A stretch of DNA of 64,000 nt. Origin: VRUE01 sp035548675. GTDB taxonomy: Bacteria > Actinomycetota > Thermoleophilia > Solirubrobacterales > 70-9. Below, piece by piece: positions 58,623 to 64,000 of this stretch. A program made the position numbers and the translations under genes. The stretch is from the NCBI GenBank assembly GCA_035548675.1, contig DASZSJ010000089.1, forward strand, positions 35,511-99,510, given 5' to 3'. The notes under the pieces were generated by a model. The model was not told where the DNA came from and ran no database searches. It saw only the letters and a list, made by a program, of their open reading frames with translations. The first letter of the stretch is position 1; every line of letters begins with the position of its first letter.

Positions 58623-59439
58623 GAGCGTTCCCGCTAGCTCCCCCCTCGTCCCCGTCCCCGTCCTCGTCGAGCCCGGCCGCCGCTTTCTCCCCGGGCGTCG
58701 GCCAGGGGATCGCTTCGCCGGCATCCCAGGCCGGCGGTTTGCCGCCGGGGGCGCGTCCCAGCAGCAGAGCGGCGAGGTAGAGGAACCAGAGCAGGGCGAA
58801 CTGGAAGAAGAGGAAGGAGACGGCGCCGAGCGCCATGCCGAGCGATCCCCAGAAGCGGGTCAGCAGCCCGACCCGCATCGCGTAGAGACAGGTGTAGACC
58901 ATCGCCACCACGAAGCCGAGTTGGCCGGCGAGGCCGAAGCCGGCGGCGAGGCTGCGCAGCGGCGCGTCGTTGACCGTTTCGTTGGCGATTTCGTCGGCGC
59001 GATCGCCGTTCAGCTGCACCCCCTTGGCGAGGAGGCGGGGTACTTCGTGGGTGACGAAATCCGAGGCGGCGTGCAGGGTGGAGACGCCGCTGAGGATGGC
59101 GAGGATGGCGAGGAAGAGGGGCGCGATGACGACCACGCCGACGAGCTGGCCGCGCATCCGCTCGCTGCGGGCGTTGGCGCTGCGGAAGAGGTAGTAGAGC
59201 GGCGCTGCCAGCAGGCCGACGCCGATCGCCTGCAGGATGCTGGAGACCATCTGGGCGGTGCGGTGGTCCTGCGCGTTGCGCAGCAGCTCGGAGTCGCCGC
59301 TGGCGCTACCGACGCCCTGGGTGGCGACGACGATCGCGGCGATCACGAAGGCGACCGAGCCGAGGGCCGCAAAGGCCGCGGGCTTAGACCAGCGCTGCTC
59401 CCAAGCGACGGTCTGGCTGCGGTCCACGGCGCGCCTCAA
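58585..59439 (-). CDS. Conserved six-helix membrane protein of unknown function
   Basis: A 284-residue protein with about six membrane helices (near 23, 65, 100, 165, 205 and 225) and an acidic Pro/Gly-rich tail (GLDEDGDGDEGG...). It starts at TTG 59439 overlapping the CBS gene stop, or GTG 59427. I do not recognise a named family. Its last codons are the reverse strand of the thyX-end duplication, which suggests that it originally overlapped the thyX 3' end. Confidence 0.75.
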   Translation of the reverse strand: MRRAVDRSQTVAWEQRWSKPAAFAALGSVAFVIAAIVVATQGVGSASGDSELLRNAQDHRTAQMVSSILQAIGVGLLAAPLYYLFRSANARSERMRGQLVGVVVIAPLFLAILAILSGVSTLHAASDFVTHEVPRLLAKGVQLNGDRADEIANETVNDAPLRSLAAGFGLAGQLGFVVAMVYTCLYAMRVGLLTRFWGSLGMALGAVSFLFFQFALLWFLYLAALLLGRAPGGKPPAWDAGEAIPWPTPGEKAAAGLDEDGDGDEGGASGNAPPPPASPESESR

Positions 59440-59882
59440 CCCCGCTCGCGGAAGTAGAACTGCGGCAGGGCGCCTTCGATCACCTCGGCGGTCATCCGCT
59501 GGGCGAGATCGAGGTTTTCGCTGCGCACGGCGATGTCGTCGAGGGTGACGATGCCGGCGAGCCTACCCGCATCGACGACGGGAAGGCGCCGCACGCGGTG
59601 CTGGACCATCAGCGCCGCCGCCTCGTCGAGCTCCATCTCCGGCTCGCCGCAGACCAGGGGACGGGTGGCGTGCTCGCCGACCGGGTCGGCGGCGGCAACT
59701 CCCTCGGCGAGGACGCGCAGGGCGATGTCGCGGTCGGTGATCATCGCCTGCGGCGAGCCGGCGGCGTCGACGACCACGACCGAGCCGACGCGGCGATCGC
59801 GCATCTGGCGGGCCACCGAGGCGACGCTCTCCTCCGCGCTCGCGGTGACGACTCCGGGGGTCATGATCTCGCTCAACCGCAC
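59436..59882 (-). CDS. Tandem CBS-domain protein
   Basis: A 148-residue protein with two CBS domains: MTPGVVTASAEESVASVARQM, GSPQAMITDRDIALRVL, then MVQHRVRRLPVVDAGRLAGIVTLDDIA. Such proteins bind adenosine nucleotides and regulate partners. It is coupled to the membrane protein downstream, perhaps its regulator. Confidence 0.93.
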   Translation of the reverse strand: MRLSEIMTPGVVTASAEESVASVARQMRDRRVGSVVVVDAAGSPQAMITDRDIALRVLAEGVAAADPVGEHATRPLVCGEPEMELDEAAALMVQHRVRRLPVVDAGRLAGIVTLDDIAVRSENLDLAQRMTAEVIEGALPQFYFRERG

Positions 59883-59902
59883 TGGGCGTACGCTACCGAC
59901 CA

Positions 59903-60550
59903 GTGCGAGCGACGAGAACCAATGGGGGCGGTCGCCGGCCGACGCCGGTGGTGCCGCTCGAGGCGGGCGCCGGGCCGGACAACCCTCCCTGTCCCGCCTG
60001 CGGCGAGCCGCTCTTCGGCTGGATCGACTCGCGAGCCGGGCTGGCGGGGCCGGTGCAGCGCTGCGAGAGCTGCGGCCTCGGCGTCGTCGGCGGCGGCGAC
60101 ACCGAGGGGGCGCTGGCGGCGCTCGACCGGCTCACCGACGGCGCGATGATCCGCATCGCCGACCGGAGCGGCTTCGCGGCCTGGATTGGCGGCGCCGGCT
60201 GGGCCGGCCTGGAGCCCGACAGCCACTACCTCTTCACGGTCGAGTCGGTGCGGCGCCTCGTCGCCAACCGCGACCAAGTCGTCGTCTCCGCCCGCTGGTC
60301 GCCTGGCGCCGGCATCGCGGCGATGTGGCAGACGGTGCTCAACGGCTTCACCTTCGGCCGCAACGTCGCCCTCGGCGCCCTCGGGCGCGCAACCGCAGCG
60401 CCCGCCGAGCACCCCTGGCAGCGCCGCCTCGACGCCGCGATCAGCATCTTCGTCGCCGTCCCGGCTTTCATCGTCGCCGTCCCGATGGAGCTGCTCGCGG
60501 CAGCCCTGCGGCGCGGCGCCGCAGCCAAGCTGCGCCTCGAGCTCCTCTGA
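59903..60550 (+). CDS. Zinc-ribbon membrane-anchored protein of unknown function
   Basis: A 215-residue protein from GTG 59903. It has a zinc ribbon (CPACGEPLF, CESCGLG) at about 30-60 and a membrane helix near the C-terminus (ISIFVAVPAFIVAVPMELLAAAL). The middle segment DSHYLFTVESVRRLVANRDQ resembles the ends of some methyltransferases. Role unknown. Confidence 0.65.
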   Translation: MRATRTNGGGRRPTPVVPLEAGAGPDNPPCPACGEPLFGWIDSRAGLAGPVQRCESCGLGVVGGGDTEGALAALDRLTDGAMIRIADRSGFAAWIGGAGWAGLEPDSHYLFTVESVRRLVANRDQVVVSARWSPGAGIAAMWQTVLNGFTFGRNVALGALGRATAAPAEHPWQRRLDAAISIFVAVPAFIVAVPMELLAAALRRGAAAKLRLELL

Positions 60551-60571
60551 GACCCGAACGAATCTCCCGAG

Positions 60572-60660
60572 TCGCCGGGCCAAGCAGCTCCAGGACGCAG
60601 GGAGCGCCGGGTGCTCTGCACACAAGCGACCGAGGACGCCGAAATGCGCCGGCCCGGCGA
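60572..60660. repeat. Palindromic element in a convergent gap
   Basis: Arms TCGCCGGGCC (60572-60581) and GGCCCGGCGA (60651-60660), perfect over 10 bp, with a long structured loop. It ends 1 bp before the stop of the minus-strand gene. Confidence 0.65.
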
Positions 60661-60661
60661 T

Positions 60662-60931
60662 TCAGGAAAGGCCTTCGCGCGCCTCGCGCACGAGAGTGAC
60701 CGCCTCCGGAAAGAGCACGCGGATCGCGTCGCGCACCTGCATCGCCTGCTGGTCGGGGCCGCCGGAGAGATCGAGGCGACCGATCGAGGCCACGGTCATC
60801 TCGACCGCGAGCTTGATCGCGTTGTCCGCCCAGGCGACGCGCTGGGAGGACTGCATCTGCTCCGAGAGCTCCTCCATGCGGGCGCGGAACTCGTCGGGAT
60901 CGCCGAAGAGGTTGAAGGGGCTGCCCTCCAT
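60662..60931 (-). CDS. Small conserved-looking protein of unknown function
   Basis: An 89-residue, mostly helical protein starting MEGSPFNLFGDPDEFRARMEEL, with no membrane segment. I do not recognise a family. The NLFGDPDEFRARMEELSEQM start and regular amphipathic helices suggest a real gene. An alternative start is the Met at 60940. Confidence 0.55.
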   Translation of the reverse strand: MEGSPFNLFGDPDEFRARMEELSEQMQSSQRVAWADNAIKLAVEMTVASIGRLDLSGGPDQQAMQVRDAIRVLFPEAVTLVREAREGLS

Positions 60932-60980
60932 TGACCACATGAATAGCAGAAGGGAGTTGCGGGGCAAAGTTGTGACACTG

Positions 60981-60995
60981 TGCGCACCACGCGTG
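60981..60995 (+). promoter_or_regulatory. 15-bp upstream motif, copy 2
   Basis: TGCGCACCACGCGTG, identical to 51810-51824, starting 40 bp before the GTG at 61021. See that entry. Confidence 0.55.
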
Positions 60996-61020
60996 CGCCG
61001 CCAGCGCCTAGCGTCGAGGC

Positions 61021-61716
61021 GTGGATTGGAAACGAGCGCAGAGGTGCAGGCGGCAGGCGCTGGATGACCGGGCGCGGGAGCGCGGCTCGGCGAGCGTCGA
61101 GCAGGCGGGCCTGGTGGCGCTGGTCGCGCTGCTGCTGCTCGCGGGGATCGCCGCCATCGCCGCGGGCGGCGAAATCGAGGCGAGCCGCGGGCTCGCCGGG
61201 GCGATCTCCAAGCGGATCGCCTGCGCGCCGAAGCTGCCCGACTCCTGCCGTCACCACCCGCTGGTTCCCGCCTACGGCTGGCCGCTGGCGCGGCTGGCGC
61301 GCGCCCTCGCACCGGCGCCGGTGGCCGCGCCGGGGCCGAGCGGCCTCCCCCTCGTCCCGGTCGACTTCCGCTACTGCCGCCGCGAAAGCTGCGCTGTCGC
61401 CGCCGGCGCCCACCTGACCGCCTCGCGGCGGCGCACCACAGCGTTCACCGAGCTGATCGACCGGCGCCGCTCGCGCGGCTGGGTCGAGCTCGTCTACTGG
61501 CTCTACCGCCCCGGCCTCGGCTGGGAGCGAGTCGTGCGCCGCGCCGGTCGAGCCCAGGTCGAAGCCGCGCGCGATGTCCCGGTCCTGCTCGGCGACGACC
61601 CGGCCCTGGTCCCGCTGGAGATCCTGCCCGGCCGCAACCACTACGCCTTCCCGCCCTCCGAACGCCCGCCCTGGCAGTGGCGGGTCAGGGGCCGCTATCC
61701 GGGTTGGTCGAGCTGA
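61021..61716 (+). CDS. Pilin-like (TadE/Flp-type) exported protein
   Basis: A 231-residue protein from GTG 61021. After a basic start, GSASVEQAGLVALVALLLLAG resembles the cleavage site and hydrophobic helix of TadE-like pseudopilins (Glu five residues after the presumed cleavage). The rest is unique, with a Cys pair (CAPKLPDSC, YCRRESC). No pilus genes are adjacent. A role in a pilus or a DNA-uptake system is inferred. Confidence 0.65.
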   Translation: MDWKRAQRCRRQALDDRARERGSASVEQAGLVALVALLLLAGIAAIAAGGEIEASRGLAGAISKRIACAPKLPDSCRHHPLVPAYGWPLARLARALAPAPVAAPGPSGLPLVPVDFRYCRRESCAVAAGAHLTASRRRTTAFTELIDRRRSRGWVELVYWLYRPGLGWERVVRRAGRAQVEAARDVPVLLGDDPALVPLEILPGRNHYAFPPSERPPWQWRVRGRYPGWSS

Positions 61717-61744
61717 TGCCCACGCCGACCGTCAAGACATTTAT

Positions 61745-61779
61745 GCATCATGACAGCAAGCTTCCCGCTATCATGATGC
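61745..61779. promoter_or_regulatory. Candidate antitoxin operator
   Basis: GCATCATGA (61745-61753) and TCATGATGC (61771-61779) are perfect arms with a 17-bp spacer, just ahead of the antitoxin ATG at 61785. TATCAT (61769-61774) overlaps the right arm and could be a -10 box. Confidence 0.65.
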
Positions 61780-61784
61780 CTCAA

Positions 61785-62048
61785 ATGCGAACGACCGTGA
61801 CCCTCGATCCCGATGTCGCCGCCAAGCTGAAGGAGGAGATGCGCAGGAGGGACATCTCCTTCAAGGAGGCGCTCAACTCGAGCGTGCGCCGAGGCCTGGA
61901 GAGCGCCGAGCGCACGAGCAGCAAGCCCTACAAGGTGCGCACCGCCAGGATGGGCGCACGGCCCGGCGTGAACCTGGACAAGGCCCTGCAGCTGGCCGGT
62001 GAGCTCGAAGACGCGGAGATCTTGCGAAAGATGGCCCTGCGCAAGTGA
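61785..62048 (+). CDS. VapB-like ribbon-helix-helix antitoxin
   Basis: An 87-residue protein starting MRTTVTLDPDVAAKLKEEM, the ribbon-helix-helix DNA-binding fold, followed by FKEALNSSVRRGLE and a toxin-binding tail. It should neutralise the PIN toxin encoded next and repress the pair through the dyad upstream. It overlaps the toxin gene by four bases (GTGA). Confidence 0.85.
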   Translation: MRTTVTLDPDVAAKLKEEMRRRDISFKEALNSSVRRGLESAERTSSKPYKVRTARMGARPGVNLDKALQLAGELEDAEILRKMALRK

Positions 62049-62476
62049 AGCTGCCCGACGTCAACCTCCTTCTCTACGCGGTCGACGAGGAATCTCCATC
62101 TCACGATCGGGCACGCGAGTGGCTGGAGGCGGTTCTCTCAGGCACAGAGGCGGTTGCGTTTGCCTGGGTTGCCCTGCTCGGCTTCCTGCGCATCTCCACC
62201 AATCCAGCCGCGATCGAGCGACCGCTCTCGCCCGATGACGCCCTCCTGCATGTCGACGAATGGCTCGCGCAGCCGGTCGCCACAGTCGTCAATCCGACCG
62301 ACGCTCACGCGGCCACTTTGCGGCGACTGCTGCAGCCCCTCGGCACGGCCGGCAACCTGACCAGCGACGCCCATCTCGCCGCGCTCGCGCTCGAGCACGG
62401 GGCTGAAGTCTGCTCGAGCGACAACGACTTCGCCCGCTTCGAGGGGCTGCGCTGGCTCAACCCGCTGGCGAGCTGA
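62045..62476 (+). CDS. VapC-like PIN-domain toxin
   Basis: A 143-residue PIN protein starting MKLPDVNLLLYAVDEES (first catalytic Asp), with TNPAAIERPL, NLTSDAHLAALALEHGAEVCSSDNDFARFEGLRW (later acidic residues). It would cut RNA, often tRNA. It is translated from GTG 62045 inside the antitoxin stop. Confidence 0.9.
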   Translation: MKLPDVNLLLYAVDEESPSHDRAREWLEAVLSGTEAVAFAWVALLGFLRISTNPAAIERPLSPDDALLHVDEWLAQPVATVVNPTDAHAATLRRLLQPLGTAGNLTSDAHLAALALEHGAEVCSSDNDFARFEGLRWLNPLAS

Positions 62477-62501
62477 GTCGCCATGGTTTCGCCAATCCCT
62501 C

Positions 62502-63140
62502 CTAGCTCCAGCCCTCACCCCGCTGCACGCGCTCGAAGCCGAGCCAGAGGGCGTTCATCGCCGTGGCGACCAGGCGCTCGCGCGGCACGTCCGGGTTGTC
62601 GGTCCACCAGATCGCCAGGCCCTGGAGCACGCCGCGCAGGACCACCCACACCATCTCCAGCCCCTCGCCCTCGGTCGATCCGGCCAGCGCGGCGGCTCCC
62701 GGCTCGGCGGCGAAGAGCGGCAGGATCGCCGCGCGGCTGCTGCTCGCCACCGCCGCGTGCACCGCGGCGACCTCGGGGTCGGCGCTCGCGTCGCGGAAGA
62801 GGACGCGACCGGCAAAAGGGTGCTCCTCGACGTAGGCGAACCAGGCGTCGAACGAGCGGGCAACCCGCTCGCGGGGAGGATCCGCGCCGGTGAAATGGCG
62901 ACGCCAGACCTCGCGCAGCTCGGCGAAATGGCGCTCGAGCAGCTGCCTGTAGAGGTCCAGCTTCGACTCGAAATGATCGTAGACGACCGGTGGAGTAACC
63001 CCGGAGCGCCTGGCGATCTCCTCGATCGAGGCGCCCCGATAGCCGCGGGTGGCAAAGAGCTCGGAGGCGGCGGCTTCGATCAAGGAGCGCCGCGCGGCCC
63101 GGCCGATCCGTCTCCTCCGTGTCTGCATCCCCGAGCTCAT
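62502..63140 (-). CDS. TetR-family transcriptional regulator
   Basis: A 212-residue repressor. The HTH is ASIEEIARRSGVTPPVVYDHFESKLDLYRQLLE, followed by a helical ligand domain. It should repress the divergent gene at 63189 and itself through the inverted repeat between them. Confidence 0.93.
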   Translation of the reverse strand: MSSGMQTRRRRIGRAARRSLIEAAASELFATRGYRGASIEEIARRSGVTPPVVYDHFESKLDLYRQLLERHFAELREVWRRHFTGADPPRERVARSFDAWFAYVEEHPFAGRVLFRDASADPEVAAVHAAVASSSRAAILPLFAAEPGAAALAGSTEGEGLEMVWVVLRGVLQGLAIWWTDNPDVPRERLVATAMNALWLGFERVQRGEGWS

Positions 63141-63144
63141 AGCG

Positions 63145-63168
63145 CTAACCTAGTTATCCTTAGGTTAG
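63145..63168. promoter_or_regulatory. Candidate TetR operator
   Basis: CTAACCTA (63145-63152) and TAGGTTAG (63161-63168) are perfect 8-bp arms with an 8-bp spacer, in the 48-bp gap between the TetR gene and its divergent neighbour. Confidence 0.75.
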
Positions 63169-63188
63169 CTTTTGAAGAGGAGGTCTCG

Positions 63189-63863
63189 ATGGTCCTTACA
63201 GTGCAGTTGGCCGACGTGGGAACGCGCGCCGCGCCCAAGGTCCTCCGCCACAGGCCCCGCCCCACCGACGTCCCGGGCCTTCTCTACGCCGAGACGGTCG
63301 GCGCGGCGCCTCTGGGCGGCGGCCTCCTCCCCACTCCCCAGCCCGGCCGGGTCGGCCTGATCGCGGCCTGGGAGGATGACGCCGCCTTCGAGGCGTTCGC
63401 CGCGCAGCACCCACTGGCCCGGCGCCTCTCCAACGGTTGGCAGGTGAGGCTGCAGCCCCTGCACGTTTACGGCTCCTGGCCCGAGCTGCCCGGCCTGCCG
63501 AAGGAGGAGATCGAGGTCGGCGAGGAGGAGCCGGTCGCGGTCCTCACCATCGGCCGCCTGCGGCTGCGCCGCATATGGCCCTTCCTCAAGGCGAGTGCCG
63601 CCGCCGAGGGCGAGGCGGTCGCCAACCCCGCGATGCTCGCCTCGACCGGCTTCGCCCGCCCGCCACGACTCGTCTCCACCTTCTCGATCTGGCGCAGCGT
63701 CGGGGCGATGCGCGAATACGCGCGCGGCCATACCGACGGTGCCCACCCAATGGCGACGCGCGCTCACCGCCAGAGCTCCTTCCACCATGAGTCCGCCTTC
63801 ATCCGCTTCCGCCCCTACGCCCCGCTGGGCGAATGGGACGGCCGCGACCCGCTGCGCCGCTAG
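63189..63863 (+). CDS. Monooxygenase-like protein, possibly spheroidene monooxygenase (CrtA)-related
   Basis: A 224-residue protein starting MVLTVQLADVG after a GAGGAGG ribosome site. It has two alpha/beta barrel-like halves; GLIAAWEDDAAFEAF, STGFARPPRLVSTFSIWRSVGAMREYARG and ESAFIRFRPY resemble CrtA-like proteins. Non-phototrophic bacteria often carry such relatives of unknown function. It is divergent from, and probably repressed by, the TetR protein. Confidence 0.65.
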   Translation: MVLTVQLADVGTRAAPKVLRHRPRPTDVPGLLYAETVGAAPLGGGLLPTPQPGRVGLIAAWEDDAAFEAFAAQHPLARRLSNGWQVRLQPLHVYGSWPELPGLPKEEIEVGEEEPVAVLTIGRLRLRRIWPFLKASAAAEGEAVANPAMLASTGFARPPRLVSTFSIWRSVGAMREYARGHTDGAHPMATRAHRQSSFHHESAFIRFRPYAPLGEWDGRDPLRR

Positions 63864-63904
63864 ATGATTGATTCCACGAATTTCGTCAGCAACGGACCCA
63901 GGAA

Positions 63905-63996
63905 GAGGCAGAAGCCGACCGACAGGCGATTTTGGGCGAGCCCGCGGTGTCGAGTGTTGAGTTGACCCACGTATACGGTGGCAAACCAGACACTCG
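63905..63996. repeat. Family B repeat region, copy B4
   Basis: Aligned to 1576-1665 over its whole length. The palindrome is CGAGTGT (63951-63957) with ACACTCG (63990-63996). Its core GTTGACCCACGTATACGGTGG matches the reverse strand of B2 and B3 at all but one position. Confidence 0.8.
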
Positions 63997-64000
63997 GCAC

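Noticed and set aside
60981..60995. Simple palindromic repeat like families A-D
   Set aside because: The 15-bp motif has fixed spacing to start codons and little shared flanking sequence, so a regulatory site is more likely.

Overview
This 64-kb window is GC-rich chromosomal DNA from an actinobacterium. The gene set points to class Thermoleophilia, order Solirubrobacterales: an archaeal-looking topoisomerase I, a double-length ThyX, an FG-GAP-like repeat protein of the type common there, a class II ribonucleotide reductase and a full nuoA-N operon. This placement is inference from gene content and composition. No rRNA, complete tRNA, CRISPR array or transposase gene was recognised.

Layout. 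1-17941 is mostly core genome: a cut-off secreted repeat protein, aldo/keto reductase and cupin, a two-component system, a glycosyltransferase with DUF2304, DNA polymerase III delta', thymidylate kinase, topoisomerase I, a sugar epimerase, siroheme synthesis, MarR/YceI/FMN reductase, hemolysin III and nrdJ. 18135-21347 is a lower-GC restriction-modification island: a controller-type HTH and a nuclease facing a type I-like methylase and a half-size specificity subunit, an AhdI-like layout. 21468-35550 holds a P450, an esterase, a CsoR/DUF4396 metal pair, an ABC exporter, an HAD phosphatase, an MFS transporter, msrB, a NarL regulator, serS, a cytochrome c lipoprotein and flavin enzymes. 36604-51793 is the complete 14-gene respiratory complex I operon. 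51850-64000 holds two tiny membrane proteins, an acyl-CoA synthetase, an AEC transporter, ThyX, an AbiEi/DUF559 gene, CBS and pilin-like proteins, a VapBC-like pair and a TetR-controlled monooxygenase-like gene.

The most unusual feature is a dense set of palindromic repeat elements. One 49-bp family (A, three copies) sits flush against TAG stop codons in gaps between convergent genes. A 92-bp family (C, three copies) lies once inside nuoC in frame, once between nuoD and nuoE, and once after the acyl-CoA synthetase. A second 49-bp family (D) occurs after an epimerase gene and in frame inside nuoG. A fourth family (B) has members inside nuoG, at the start codon of the AbiEi gene and at both ends of the window. 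Another 111-bp palindrome (37 codons) lies inside nuoG, and a perfect 21-bp inverted repeat lies in the 5' end of nuoD. Palindromes inserted in frame in essential-pathway genes resemble in behaviour the Rickettsia palindromic elements, but these sequences look unrelated to them.

A second notable structure is a roughly 69-bp duplication of the 3' end of thyX. It flanks the AbiEi/DUF559 gene as if that gene had been inserted as a cassette. Shared regulatory signals include a 15-bp motif found exactly 40 bp ahead of two GTG start codons, a CsoR-type operator, a MarR box, a TetR box and a VapBC-type operator.
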